Assembly (NCBI RefSeq): GCF_002443255.2
Contig: NW_019211454.1
Location: 7,648,248-7,712,247 of the forward strand
DNA from: Varroa destructor
Lineage: Eukaryota; Arthropoda; Arachnida; Mesostigmata; Varroidae
Length of the DNA: 64,000 nt
Reading direction: 5' to 3'
Shown here: piece by piece, positions 12,401 through 25,739 of the stretch
How positions within the stretch are numbered: the stretch's first letter is position 1
Layout of the letters: every line of letters begins with the position of its first letter
Made by a program: the position numbers and the translations under genes
Notes under the pieces: model-generated
Databases searched by the model: none
The model's input: only the letters and a program-made list of their open reading frames with translations
What the model was told of the DNA's origin: nothing

Positions 12401-13857
12401 CTGCTTTCGAATGTCAACTTTCAAACGACGCCGACGCGTCTCATTCTCTAAAATATTTTCCAAAAAATGCAATTCAAAACTATTTAGTTACAAACGGTAA
12501 ACATCTTTTCGACTTATATATATATATTGTAATGACGACGGCATAATACCTTTATAAATAGCAACACGTCGTCCTTGTGTAACAATAGCGACGAAAATGC
12601 CCAAAAATTATTAGTACGCACCATAATACTGGGCCGCGCCACTTACGTACATGCCCCAACATATTACCTAACGCCGTCCGTGCTTTCAACTGGTTCTTAT
12701 CATCATTTAGGCACTGGTTCCCGGTTGACAACCGTACACGGTTCGTTGCAACGAGGCCATGCGGTTACCCCAAAAACTGTTGAACTGCCGTTAACACTCA
12801 GCGACTTCTGTTTTACCTATACGAACCTAAAGTTTTTCGTCGATTGTTGGGACCGTGTTCGCTGATGCACTCAGGTAAGCAGAAAATGTTGATTTTCTGC
12901 AACCGTCCAGTTACGAAAGGATAGTAGCGCAGCGTCACTACAATTGGTAACAGCGAGAGGACAGCGAATCGGTATCGACGATTTGTTCGTCATACTTACA
13001 TAGCACTAGTGATTTAAATGCCTAGGACTACAGGATTACATGGGCCGTAACAACATGTAGAAGGGTATATGACTTTTTCTCGCAAACTGCTGAAACTATT
13101 TCGCCCCACCCTGTAAATAGTGCGTCTATGTTTAACAGATGAACCGGTAGTAAGCGGGTCATACTCCGATAACAAGGGCGTTTCATGAACTGAAAAGTTT
13201 ATAATGTAGACAAACTTTGCGAAGGGTGATCGAAAGCCCAGCGTTGTCTTTTCCTATTCGTGAAATTAAAAAAAACGAGAGGCTCCCTTCATTCGACCGA
13301 ATTTATCCTAAATTGTTTGCTTCATTGTTCTCGAAACGTTATCAATTAATGCATGTTCCGATAGGGACCGTTTCTACTTGTGTTCTATTAATGCGCTCCC
13401 TTCATCATTTTCCGAATCATTATTGAACAAACAAAGCTTCCAAGCATTCTATTCTGTAGATTGTTGTTTCAGTTCCAACATCGCAATGTATATACCTAAG
13501 CACTGGCACACAAAACATGTATTATCTACATCAGTAATGAGATTGATAGAAAATGCCGCCAATTTTGAGCTCAAGCTTTCCAGGTTCTTCTGTGACTAAC
13601 GATAGAAATCGATAATTAAAGAACTGACCGAATCGATACCTTGTAGTAGATTATTATAGCGATGCTAGCAGCAACGATTTCAGTGCACACATTAACGCTG
13701 TTTAGTTCTGGTCCAACCTTGCCCGCGCGTTGCCATAGCGTCATGACGGATCCGTAACACAGCGTCAGGATGACGAACTTGTTGTCATATATACGTTACT
13801 GGCCGAAATCATAATTTGTCTCATTTCGCTGGCCCTGGCGTCGGACTCTCAAATAGA

Positions 13858-13953
13858 GCTACTGCAGCTGTTGCTTAAATCCGAAAATCTTCTCATAGAC
13901 GACTACACATAATTAGTGTAACGCCATCATATGATCTGTCCTTGATGGAAATC
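13858..13953 (+). repeat. Dispersed direct repeat, copy 1
   Basis: About 96 bp that recurs with few changes at 14882-14982. Shared blocks include AAATCCGAAAATCTTC, CATAGACGACTAC, AATTAGTGTAA and CATCATATGATCTGTC. Just downstream (13972-14002) lies a long ATA triplet microsatellite. It is a transposable-element fragment or a local duplication, and carries no ORF. Confidence 0.85.
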
Positions 13954-13971
13954 GAAGTCAATGGGAGTATC

Positions 13972-14002
<31 letters not shown>
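13972..14002. repeat. (ATA)n microsatellite
   Basis: About ten tandem ATA/TAA triplets immediately after copy 1 of the duplicated sequence. It is one of seven such A/T triplet tracts in the window. Confidence 0.95.
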
Positions 14003-14744
14003 GTGTTTATAGAAGCGGATTCCTCGTATAATAGGCAGTGAAGACAAAAACGAAAATTCCCGAATCATTATTACAAACGCTTAAGAGTTTGACATACACA
14101 GTGTGGTACATGCGCACAAACTGTAATATAAACAATAACAATCAGTACAAATAAAATTAAATGCCGAAAATTTCTTTATGCTATAGGATGTATCTAGTTA
14201 AAGTATAATGATTAAATTAGTTTGAGTACTATCACCGGTACTCTCATGTATTTCTTTGTTGTCATCTGCTGTACTCATCGACTAGTGCCTGTCCTATAAT
14301 AAATACCGCTTAATAATATAAACGAGATTTCAGCAACGACGAGAACAATGGACTCTGTCCCAAACGGAAGCTAAAAACAATCAGACTTCACATGCATCGT
14401 TCCAACCTGGCATTGCAGAGACAACCAAATATATATAGCCCTTTTCTTTATTTCGATTTAACAACAAGGTACAGCATTTTCTAATGTGGTGACGAGAGGT
14501 TCCGCAAGAACTAATCAATCACATTGATGCTCACTTGAATGCGCTGTGGTTAACTACTGGCACGTCGGGGCTATCAGTCCCCTTACTTGGATCTGAAACT
14601 CCCAAACAGATTCCCAACTATGCGAGTATCTTTTTTGAGCTGCAAAACCTATCAAAGTCAGATCAAGCAGCAGAGTCCGCTGATTGATAGCAATCCACAG
14701 CATCTTCAAGTTCTGCTACAGTCGTTTGTTCTCGTGAAGTAACT

Positions 14745-14830
14745 TTAAAACACTGCGGTGGTACGGGTTCGAAACCTAGCATACACTCCTCGCGCGTCTC
14801 ATGTTGTTAACCTGTCGTCTAGATAATGAG
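14745..14830 (-). repeat. tRNA-derived SINE remnant
   Basis: On the minus strand a degenerate A-box region (GACGACAGGTTAACA, near 14805-14822) is followed about 30 bases later by GGTTTCGAACC (14766-14776), close to the RNA polymerase III B-box GGTTCGANTCC. The segment between them (ATGAGACGCGCGAGGAGTG) looks like a tRNA anticodon/variable region. Pairing of the arms is too poor for a working tRNA gene. Confidence 0.5.
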
Positions 14831-14881
14831 TAGCTAAAGCAGTAGTGTCGGACATTAAATTCGAGACCATTCTTAAACGCT

Positions 14882-14982
14882 GCTACTGCGGCTGTTACTT
14901 AAATCCGAAAATCTTCCCATAGACGACTACAAATAATTTTTAATTAGTGTAATGCCATCATATGATCTGTCCTTGATGGAAA
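14882..14982 (+). repeat. Dispersed direct repeat, copy 2
   Basis: Second copy of the sequence at 13858-13953, in the same orientation and about 1 kb away, with a handful of substitutions and a small T/A-rich insertion before AATTAGTGTAA. Because it carries changes, the duplication or insertion is not recent. Confidence 0.85.
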
Positions 14983-14999
14983 ATCTTGGTCGTGCGGTT

Positions 15000-17900
15000 T
15001 CATTGCCTGGCAGTAGGTCAGAGCTGATCGACCAAGTAACCGATTGGAGCGCATTTGCCATATGCTAAACAGGGGTTATCAGTATTAGGTTAAGGATAGC
15101 GGGTTAGTAGTAAAAGTGCTTCCGATGTGGTCGTACTTCTTGTTTTCGCCACCAGAACAATTGAAGCATGACCGAATCAATCGCTCGATGCATGCAGAGA
15201 ACAGCTAGAAATATCAGCTTTCGACTGTTCATCGCGATACCGGCACAGAGAAAAGCAGCAAAAACAACCGAAGAAGGAAAACAAGCGCGGGAAGTACCAG
15301 CTATAAAGAAAGTACAAAGCCCCGAATGGCTTGTGTTTACAGCCTTCACTGATGCGTTACGCCGATTCGGTCGTTCAGTCGCTCCGACACGAAACGGTTT
15401 CTCCGACCCGGTTCTCGCAGCTGGGACACTCGCGGGCGAATTAGGCGGTGGCAACAACTGCGGCAGTTAGATTCACACTAATGCAACTGCTTTTGCCATT
15501 ACTAATGCTGGTGCGGCCGGGATTGCTAATACAGTGCAACTGTGACGAGTATCTATCTGAAAAGCCCTCCTAGTTCAGTGTTCGGTCTGGATGTTCATGC
15601 GGTATGTTTGTGCGTGTGCTTGAGTGTATATCTGTATATACGTCTCTAATGACAGCTGTCAGAGCAGCGGTGGTTTTGGAAGCGGCAACAGCCGTTGTTA
15701 TGATCATGTGTCTCTCTTTGACTGGATGTGTGTATGAGATTGATCAGTTAGATAGTTCCCCAACAATGACTTTATCGTCACAGCGACGCGCGCCCGTCGA
15801 ATTGTCTATGCGTAAACTTGGCCGATGCTGGACTTCATCGCGGCTAGTAGATCTCAGGACTGCGGCAGACAAAACGTTCTAACGACTGCATGATTCCCAA
15901 CAAGAAAAGAATCGATACTGGTGAAGATGAAGTCGTAGCCGTCAGCCTGTTGTCAGTGATAGGATGCTCGTCAAGGTGTGTCACACGCATATCTGTTGAT
16001 TTTGCTGTCTCCCGACCTAGTCGTTTTCCCTCTTCAGCTGCTGTACGTTGTACTGGTGAAGCAACAGAGCCATAAAATAAAAAGTGTGTACTTTTCTGCG
16101 ATGTAATCACGGCGTTCCCCTTTATTAATGGTCGGGGGTTTTTTTTAAGTAATTTTTGACACAGCTAAGTAGATAACTAAAATTATTTACTGCTTCCGCA
16201 GAGCTTACGAACGGGTGACATACATCGGAGCAAAACGTATCATTTTATATATGCGTACCAGGAAAATTTACATTCAATAACAAAATTTTCCAACCACAGA
16301 CTTGGTACATCTTGAACCAACACCGTTTTCGTTGACTGTGGGCCCTCTGATAGTAACACTAAACCCACTGGCACTGATATTGTATCCGGTCAAAATACCC
16401 GATCCTTCATATATGATTGTTTCTCAATTGAATAATTATTGTGTTTCCAATTCAACGTAGATGTTCAATGGTACATTTCGCTGGTGACGTGATTACATTT
16501 AGATAAGAGAACTTCGAAGAAAGTTCAGTGTTGGAAGCGTCGATACGCTTTTGGGTACATGAAATAGTTACGGAACCGTTGGCGTATGGCAAATACTACT
16601 CAGCTGTTGTCCTAACGCGGCGTAATTCCTGTGTACGGTTCAAACAAATGCTGTTTATCTAACGCAATTAGCAACAACTATAGTCGTGTACTTCTTCGTT
16701 TCCGTCTTATACAATTCCATTTGACTCTTACAGCTTTTTGACGTCGTCTCAGGTTGTTCGTAATGGCAATTTTCGCGGTTATTTTTTGGCTTTTTTTCGT
16801 TTCGCTTCTACAAAGGGACCTTTTTTTGCCTCTACGGCCATTTTGCTGCCTTAGCCAACAAGTCATTCACAAGCAAAAAACGTTGACACACATACTTTTT
16901 ATATATACCATGGTGCTGTGACGAGTCGACATCGAACAGCACTTTTGTAGCCATATGCCGCTCGAGTGGGCTTCACATTTTTAGCCCATATCGACCTCTT
17001 CGTTCCGTTGCCCCTTATGCTTTCAGCTTTTCATCTTGTCACCCCTATCTAATGTGAATAGAGTAAATGTTTGTGTGAATTTATTCATTCACTTGTTCAA
17101 AAACGCGCCATAACAATCTCTTTATCTCTTCTTTAATTTTTTTCGATCCGTCAGTCGACGCTGCAGAAACTACGGACGCAGAATATCGAACGCATCCACG
17201 TAGCCGCTATCTACTTCTACAGTTACTATGACAACTTCGACTCCCTCTCTCTCCGTTTTTTCTACTTCTCGCCTTAGCCATACCTCAAGCGGTGCCATAT
17301 CTACTGCTACAGCCGCTGGTGCCCTGCGATAACACTAAACACACCAGCAATAGGCGTAGCAGCACTATAATAAAATACAATACACGCAAGACGAAGAAGG
17401 AAAAAGAGCTTTTCGAAATCTTTTGCGACAACGAATCAAACAGCAGCAGACGTGGCTGGAACGGGCGCCAGCACAACACTAGCAACAACGACAACACTAA
17501 TGCAAAAGATGAAAAGGCTGCTGTATATATATATATATGGAAAGACGGCTATATATATGGACGACAAGAACTTGACCCGTCGGCCGCCGGTCGGTCGGTC
17601 GGTCGGCTAGGTAGACAGACAGCTTGAATAACAGTTGAGTTTTAGGTGAAGAATGACAAAGCGAGAGAACGAGGCTGGCAATATTGTGCTCATAATAATG
17701 ATATACCTACCTATGATAACGCGACGTTAATAAAAAATTTAAATGAAGTCGCTTTCCACCATTGTCACTTTTTCGTTTCGTGGTCTGTCGCTCACTTGGA
17801 AACAGTTGGTGAAGGGTGCGCATCGTAGAAATGCACATGTATATTAGATGCAGATGGGCTAAAGGTGACGTTTCAACGTTCGCCGGTTCTGCCAGTCGCT

Positions 17901-20900
17901 TTTAAATAAAAAAAAAAAAAAAAAAAAAGAAGAAGAAGAACAAAGTTTCCAGTTGTCGGTAGTGTGACGTTTGTTGATTGGTTGAAACTTTAGCGGCTCC
18001 GGTATGGTGTCGCTAAGTAGTTTTGAAGTCAGGTGCATTATTATTATTATTATAGTAATTAGCACTAAAACCGCTTCATAAGCTAATATTTTACTACCGC
18101 TTGATTTTCCTCTTTTTAAGCTTCCCAGTACTGCCTCTAGCATCTTGCTCATGAACTGCTAATAAAATGTCTTGCAAGGCAACGGCTGTGTGATGCGCGC
18201 GGATTTTAACTGTATCAGCAAAATGACCACAGTTAAATGTTTACCAATCCTGAGAACCTACAGAGTGAGCGGGTGGCGTGGAATTCACTGACACCGGTTT
18301 TGACAGGGTTTCATTGTCTGTTATTTTTGTATTCATGCGTAACTTGTATAGGGTCATATCTGCTTGGGATCAAGTATAAATCGGCGAAAGCCCTACGTAA
18401 ATGCCAATCACTTATGATAAGTTTGGGACTTGCAGATATGCATTTATCTTTATCACGCTTCAAATTTAGTAATTAAAGTTTAAATGACGCAGTTCGCCCA
18501 CCATTCAATACCACCAACACGAAAATAAATTCGTCTCAACTGAGCATAAAGGAGCTGAATTCAGACAAATACAATGATAATCAAACCCGGATGCCTAAGT
18601 GCTCTTGGGCCACACGAAGCTTTCGGTTTATGAAGGTCCTGAACCCTGTCCATACAAAGACATTTGTTCCTAGGTTAGAATCACCTACAACGGCGTGTGT
18701 ACAAACGTCGAATAACAATGCATCTTCCGATAATTCACATTCAATTCGCACTGCTCATATACGAGACCCCACCGGAGCCTCTTGTCTAGAACCCGAGCTG
18801 TTACGGTAGGGTAAACTGCTATACAACACAGTTTGAGGCTGTTATAACTGCTGCACTAGTACGACCTTGTAGCTCCATCTAACCAGCAAAATGTTCGACT
18901 GGTCAATAAAGCGTTCTTTACTGCCCGGAAGGCCCGTGCAGTAGATAGATTAGAGCAAGTCCGGTCTACGGTCGACGTCGCGTAAGCGACGCAGCAGTTG
19001 TGCGACGGCAAGCAAACGCTCATCCACGGATCCGATAGATCGACGCGCCAAATTCGAATTTCCTTTACAAACTGGCACCAGTGTACCCCTAGCATATTAA
19101 ACAGGCTCACATAAATGTTTAATCCTATAAATCATCGGATGAGAGATTGGCTGTTTGTATTATCAGTAGACTCTCGTAGTTCGAGAACCCAGTGCTTTGT
19201 CGGTCACAACAGCCAAGACACCGTGCGATGGACTTCATCTGTCTCATTGCACTATGTCATTAAATATCCTTGCCTGTAATTTGTTATATTGTTCTTACGT
19301 TAAGACTAACAAAGAAACCAAATACAAATTCAGAATGTCAATCACTTAGAAATCAAATATTAATGCACGGAAATATGTGCAAGATATACTCGTACAGATT
19401 TCGGGTATCACAATTAAGATTGATTTTGATTTTTCTTATCGACTCAGATTATGCTCTGTTCATGTACTATTGAGAAAACGAAATACCGGTCGTTGGTCCA
19501 TTTTAACCAATTGTTCGACAATTGTCCTAATTTGTTTGCCATACCAGCTCCGCTAATGCCTTGAAAGACGCGGAAATACTTACCATATCAAGAAATCGAA
19601 CAGTGTATTAATAGGTTAACCTGCATTTACCTTATAATAGTTTAACTATGAAACAATTTAGTAACGGGACGCAGTTCGATGCGATGTCTTTATCTTGCTT
19701 GAAAATTACTTCCACGTCCTACTGTTCGTCCTTATAAAAGCTGGCAGTTCCCAACGAGACTAACTTTCGCCTCCACGTGAGCTACCGCTAAAGTAGCTGT
19801 CTGTCTTCGTAACGTAAACGAAATAAAATGATCAGTAAATCAGATCATTCAATTTTCTTTTTTTTTTTTTTGATTAATCGAAACAACGTACGACGACAAC
19901 AACTTAGCTGAGTGGCTCCGTCGGCAATAGCAAAATCTAGCAATGCCGGGGATGCCACCACCGCGCTGGACAGTATGTTAAACGCACCACTATACATTTC
20001 AGATGCAGTACACAAATAAACCGTTAATACACACATTAATAAAAAGCACTGACCGATAATACCACCAATATCTTAATTGGTGTCCATAGTATGTCACTAA
20101 TTTAAGGAATATGGCACCACATCGGTGATTCGTATGTCCTATTGGGGACGCTGCGATGACAGCACATGTGGTTTCGCAATGTCGCGGTTAATGTCAAAGG
20201 CTACATATTATTACCACAAAATCTTGTGGTGTGTGAAACGCTTGCATGCTGTACTTTGTATGACGTAATGAGTATCTATAATAAATTACCCAACATTTTC
20301 TTGGAAGTAATAGTGAAACTATTGCTTGATACATTTTTTCCGGTGTACCATACAATTACTATTACTTCCAGTGTTTTCCAGCCTTCAGGGTCTTTCCTAA
20401 GTGTTTTTTTGTGTCTCTCCATCACTAATACGTATTGTACCCTGATCCGACAAAATATCGAAATTTGTTGTTTGTAAACGACCTGCCAAGTTGCTAGGTG
20501 AGTATTGTTAACGCTTCTGACGCCTAACGAAGACCTAATCCTGCGCGCTTCCCGTAATCCCCAATCCCACTTTCCCGCTTGAACCCGTAGGCTGCCATCA
20601 CGGCGTTTACTCAATCAACTGCTGGATGATGAACCGACTTGCACCACGTGTTTGTCCTTGCTACAACTGTATAATCATTATATTGAATACACAAATACCC
20701 ATTAGTAACTTTTAGCTCATTAAGGTAGTGGCAAATTAGGCTGTTTACGAATGCGACCTAAACTCAATTGTTTCTCCTTATTTACAGAATTTTGTTGTAG
20801 AAAACAAAAAGTCATTCACCTGTTAGTGCTGAATTGACTCCCGCCGCAATCTATGACGACGTCTATGTGATTTTTTGTATCGTAGCTGACTCTTTGTTTA

Positions 20901-21219
20901 AATTAACATTCCACTCTTCTAGAAAACTAACTCTAGAGCAACAAATTGTAGGAATAACACACGGATTCTCTAAACACCATGGCATTCTCGGATCTGTGTA
21001 TCATCGTCGAACACGTGCTGACCAATAATTGCTAATGGCTACTAGGATGTATCCGGCCCTCATTTACTTTTCTCCCGATGAAGTCCCTATAGAAGTCGAA
21101 ACTGCAAATGAACAAAACGGAAAATTAAATAGACATTCTTCAATACAAATTTAAAATCTACCGTCTAGACTAATCAAACGTTCTGTCGACTATTCAACTG
21201 ATTTACCGATGCAGAAACA
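15000..21219. other. No supported gene; overlapping chance ORFs
   Basis: A slightly GC-richer pocket at 15.1-16.1 kb carries ORFs of 88-117 codons on both strands (15104-15457 minus, 15168-15470 plus, 15604-15882 plus, 15844-16110 minus). They overlap one another and show no domain I recognise. Elsewhere there are only short ORFs, a GGTC-type repeat near 17584-17606, a poly(A)/GAA tract at 17908-17940 and an ATT tract at 18037-18054. Confidence 0.45.
17908..17940. repeat. Poly(A) tract followed by (GAA)n
   Basis: Twenty-one consecutive A residues run straight into four GAA triplets. It could be the tail of a retro-inserted sequence on the plus strand, but no target-site duplication was identified. 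Confidence 0.9.
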
Positions 21220-21910
21220 ATGTGGACCAATCGCAGCAGCAGCAGCGACTGGATAGACTTCTTTTTTGGACTTCGTTCAAAGAAGCGACACGACACAGTA
21301 GTAATTCAGAATACTTCAGAATACGGCCGCATTGGTCGTGCGGTTTTTACTGCTCGGACCCGTGGCTTTATACCGCCGCGGATTGTTCGGACGCCTGCTT
21401 GCTCATCGCTGCGACTCCTAGCTACCAGCCTTCACGTCCTGCGGCTGTCGACAAAGTGTTAACGCCAGGGCCGGTTGGTTCGACGTAGAATCTCTGGCCT
21501 TTGCTATTGCCACCAGCCGTCAGGCAAGAGACTGGAGCAGCGCCTAACCAAATCTTATGGCAAAGGCAACAAAGGGCACAAGAACGTAGCGACAGAGGGG
21601 TACGATACCTGTAGATGTAAATTTGCATATAATGGATAAAATGCAGTAAGAGCAGTACGCGCACACTCCAGTTTGGCCAGCGGGACTTGCCGGGCTCAAT
21701 ACGGCTTACCGAGTAGTACCACTGCGGCCACCGCTGCCGCTGCAGCTGTGTGCCTTGTGTGTGCTTGTATAGTAATTGCCATTAGTGACGGCTCGGACCG
21801 CTACCTGTTCTTGCTATGGATATGACCATAACGGTTGTGACGAAAAGTAACGGTGCAATCATCTAAATCGTCGGCGATGCTGTTCGTCGTCGCAGCGCAA
21901 ACGCCACCTT

Positions 21911-22011
21911 ACTGCTTTGGGGCAACCACACAAGCAGCAACAGCAGCAGCAAAAGCAACAGTGGACGGCAACAACGAATTATGAATTGTCTTCGCGGTGG
22001 AGACGCCGGCA
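21911..22011 (-). CDS. Possible signal-peptide-coding first exon (poly-Leu)
   Basis: Seen: on the minus strand a frame contains an internal Met (MPASPPRRQ), then an arginine/cysteine patch, ten consecutive leucines, VWLPQS, and then a donor-like GCA|GTAAGG with GT at 21912-21911. The order basic n-region, hydrophobic core, short polar end is that of a secretory signal peptide, and signal peptides often occupy their own first exon. Against it, the leucine run is the reverse complement of a CAG/CAA repeat, which yields poly-Leu by chance. Treat as a weak candidate. Confidence 0.2.
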
Positions 22012-24710
22012 TCGACGCTAGGATATGATGTCGCACACGCAACCAATAGATGATACAATACACGGATTTTGCTGACTGCGTATTGCTGATGCTGTTACAA
22101 AGAGCGAAGACGACGACGGCGGCGTAAGTGGCTAGAGCTGAAGGAAGAGCCGGCAAACTCGATCTGACCTGATTGATCTGTCTGTGCGCGAATTAGTCCA
22201 TCTGTAAAGTTGATTGATTCATCGCTAGCAATACGGGAATCGAGAAGAGTACGGTGTTGCAGCATATCAAAGAACAGCTAACATAGAACAACGGTAGTTC
22301 TTGGCTGAGAGAAAAAGACGGAGAAATGCGATACAAATACGGTGGCAGTGGAAAGTAAGGCGCGTTTCCCGATAAAGACGAAATAGAACTAACGTTAGGG
22401 ATCGTCGATAGAGGGGCAAGTAGCTGAAGGGAAACAGCTCTCATGAAGATCCATTGCTATACTGATGTCGTATAAGTACACCACTAATGGCCGATACTTA
22501 ACCGACCGTCCGGGCAGGGTTTCGGCCACAGTTACTGTGGTAAAAAACACTGGACAGTTGTATATGCTTTAGCGGGGAGAAGTTCATAAATCGTATCGTT
22601 GTTTATACGTTGTACAAGTCAATTGATGGTATAGTGTGACATTGCTTGTGATAGCCATGTTTCCGGTGCTCAGTTCCAAAGATACTAGCAACTAGAATAT
22701 GCTTCCAGTACAAGATCTGCGACAGTGTTTACCAAGGCTGGCAAAAATTATCTGTGCAGAATAGTTATCTGTATATTATATAACATGTCTTTTAAGCACA
22801 CGCTGTGCCTATTATCATAGCATCGTCGTTGTAACTTCTGACAGCTATGAGAGTACCCGTTTCTCTAAAATAGTCGAATCAAGACGCCATTTGTAATTTA
22901 CGTGTCTCTCAATAATGAAATAGTTCAGCAAAAAACCACCGTTCGGAAGCTGTTAGTTTATTTGTAGAACTGCTGTTTATAATGCATTGCGAACGTGCAC
23001 ACAAAGTACAGTAAACAATTCACAAACCCACGGCGGTTATATGATCTGTTGCAACTACAATGCCTGTTTCCATCTTTACGTTTCTCGCTTTTATTTTTGT
23101 TTTGCCTCGTTTAACGAATCAATACTCTACTACTATATAACTATATGGTGCATTTTCTACGTGATATCAGAGCAGAAACGTTCGCTGTTATCGCTGCATA
23201 TTTCCTCACATCAATAAACCAGATAGGTGAATGGCGCGACCAGTCTTTCCCTGTCGACGCACGGGACAAACAATCACGATCAGCTCATGGGAATTATGGA
23301 CCTGGTTCCATGATAGGACTATTTCCCATGGATTGAAACAACTTACCTCGTCGGCGCTGTCGCTCCTGTACTTTTTCTTTCTGTTCGTTCTGTCCTTCAG
23401 ACCGCGTCGTTACAACATTTGGCTAACTGGCCCAGCGTACCCAGCCATGTAAAAAAACACCCGCTCGAGTTCACGCACAAATCACACGATCATATGGTAC
23501 GATACGATCGACCCCCTGTTCTGTTGAGGCACCGGCTCGCCTTCGAGACACTGCTTTTCGCTGCAAATAAATGTCTTCAATTCGATAAACGGCCAGACAG
23601 CGGTTTCAATTGATACAATATCGTTAAGAGAAATGATAAGGGGGTTTTGGCTAACGTTCACTAACTCATGATGACAATCGTTGTAAAAACTGATCACTAC
23701 TAGTAGGAACGCTGGTGCTGACGCGCTGGCCCATCACAGCATCGCGGCGCATCACTAGCGACCACAGCTGCAACACAAATGAACGAAAGTCTCAGCGGAA
23801 TGTCAATGGAACACTTCTTTGGATCGATGCACGACGACGACGACAACAGGTAGAAATTGACAACGAAGATCACTCGGAGTGCGGCGTTGTTGACCGGCAC
23901 ACGCAGAAACGTTGTACATCCTACAGTCTACACCAAGTGGGCGCAAGAGGCTGCGCAGTACCTTTTATTCTTGCAACCCGTCGAAAAAAATAGCACTATT
24001 CGAACAGTAGCAGATGAAGCAGCGTTTCTTCTTTTCGTTCGACAACGGGCGAAAGCATCCGTCGACAACTCGCACCTGAACGTATTTAATATGAGGCGTC
24101 GAGAAGAACGATCTTCTCGTGACGTTAGCCGTCAGCCACTTTAGACTTCTATTGCTTTGAACTTCCTGTACAACGACAAAAACAACGCCACTTAGGTGCG
24201 TGGGGCAGCTCTTCACCTTTGCAGCTGCTTAATATGGAACCCCACGACCTATACATGCCCTGGGGAAGTTTTCGAGTTGTTAATGCAGTATACGGTACTA
24301 ACTGAAACACTTATTAAGAGCTGTCGATTTACTTTTACCAGCAGGTGCTCTCCGTATTGTTGTAAACTATCCTTACACATAAGTCATCTGTGTTTCGGAA
24401 GTTAAGCGTGTTCTGTGTCCCAACTAGCCGAGTCAAGCAGCTCAACTGCAAACTTGCGCAGAAAGACAATGCGAGATATGGGGCAAACAACTTATTAGTT
24501 AATAGTAGAAATTGTAGTTAATGTTATAATAGATCGTTCATGGATCTACTGCCAGTGGCACAACGAGGCACTTTTTGTGTCGCCCGCTGCTGGGCTGCTT
24601 CTTTGCGCCTGACGCGCTCCAGCCCAGACGCAACTGACGACTGGCGCCCTCGACTTCTGTTCGTACGACGTTACACCCGCCGTCGGCGGCACTTCCACGC
24701 CCCCCAAGAA

Positions 24711-24735
24711 TACACACACACACACACACACACAC
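24711..24735. repeat. (CA)n microsatellite
   Basis: About twelve tandem CA dinucleotides within the GC-richer pocket. Confidence 0.95.
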
Positions 24736-25410
24736 GCAGGCCGAGTTAGGCTCATGCGACGACGCACAGACAAAGCAACGCAGACACCCTTTTCCTACGG
24801 CAGGAACACCGACCGCTTACTGCTCGGACGCACGCACATCCACACGGACCATTACATCGACTTCCGTTGTGCTATCCGCTGTGACTGTGTCCTCGTGGGG
24901 TGTCAACCTCTCGCAAGTTTACGGAAGATATACTCTTCCCCTCTAAAGAGCGACAGTGGCAGTGGCAGTGGTCGCAGTAACAACAGCAGTCATTCCCCAA
25001 GTAAACTTGCAGGTGGCGTCCTCTCTCCAATTTGACAACACCATCTACACCGGCACCTCGACTGCCGCTCTCCAGTAGAAGCAGCCGGAGTTTTCAGCGG
25101 CGGCGGCAACAGCCGGAGTCTGCTGTCTCCCAGTCCCCGACACGCTAGACACACACCACAGCAGAATTCTAGGCCGCCGCCTGCTAGCACCCGCTATGGC
25201 GGGACGAACTCAATTTGGTAGCCGTTCGCTGAACACAGAGCACAGCAGTACGACACTTCATTCATCTGAAACGTCTTCGGTCGCGATCGAGTGAAGAGGG
25301 GACAGACTCGAAAGTCGAAGACGGGGGTGGTGCCGACGAACACACAGCGAATTACACTCACACTCCGTAGCTTCTATACTCCGCCACACAAGAGACGAGA
25401 AGCAGACAGA

Positions 25411-25739
25411 ATGGAGCTGGTGTCAGTGGCCGCCGGTGTAACTGGTTTGGTTTTGTGGTTCCGAAAGCACCGCGGAGCAACAGCAGCAGGCTCAGCCGTC
25501 GCCGTACCAGTACTTATTACTGATCATAGTACGGCATCGAAATCATTAACTCGACTGTTATCAGCCGGCGCCTCGAACGGCCGTAGCAGCGAAATGACGA
25601 CGATCGAGTGCCACAGCGATGACAGTGACCGGTCGGTTTGTCGGTTCTTTCCTGCTGCTGAGCAACCACAAATCCGAAATGCTACTGTTAGTGACTATAT
25701 GGCAAAACTTCAATCGAGCCGCCATATTGAAGTAGGCAG
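25411..25739 (+). CDS. Possible first coding exon, product unrecognised
   Basis: Seen: an ATG in a good initiation context (A at -3, G at +4) starts a frame of 109 codons plus two bases that ends at a donor-like GGCAG|GTGTATG (GT at 25740-25741). The frame extends open upstream to 25291 but has no earlier ATG in it. The peptide starts MELVSVAAGVTGLVLWF, a hydrophobic segment followed by basic KHRG. It later has an acidic patch ECHSDDSDRS and ends near SDYMAKLQSSRH. No family is recognised. It lies at the 3' edge of the GC-richer pocket, as a first exon often does. No downstream exon was identified, so this may be a chance ORF. Confidence 0.3.

Larger units (their letters stand above)
2670..13857. 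other. Long stretch without a supported gene
   Basis: All open frames here are short (under about 115 codons), overlap others on the opposite strand, and lack recognisable domains or paired splice sites. A donor-like CTCAG|GTAAGC at about 12868-12873 follows a 96-codon plus-strand ORF (12575-12865), but the ORF stops before it. Contents seen are the (TACA)n tract, an ATA triplet tract at 10694-10711, scattered A/T tracts and a hairpin at 4567-4608. The stretch is intergenic or a very long intron. Confidence 0.5.
21220..25410. other. CAG/CA-rich, GC-richer pocket
   Basis: Short CAG runs occur at about 21229-21246 and 21932-21960, a (CA)n tract at 24711-24735, and an AGTGGC hexamer repeated three times near 24956-24976. 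Several overlapping ORFs on both strands are by-products of these triplets. The composition contrasts with the AT-rich surroundings and fits a 5' leader/promoter region of a gene, possibly the candidate exon at 25411-25739, but no core promoter element could be assigned. Confidence 0.35.

Noticed and set aside
15104..16110. Set of 88-117 codon ORFs on both strands
   Set aside because: They overlap one another, have no recognised motif, and look like stop-poor GC-richer sequence rather than genes.
24538..25190. Several ORFs on both strands around the CA repeat and CAG-rich pocket
   Set aside because: Their sequence is dominated by translated dinucleotide and triplet repeats.
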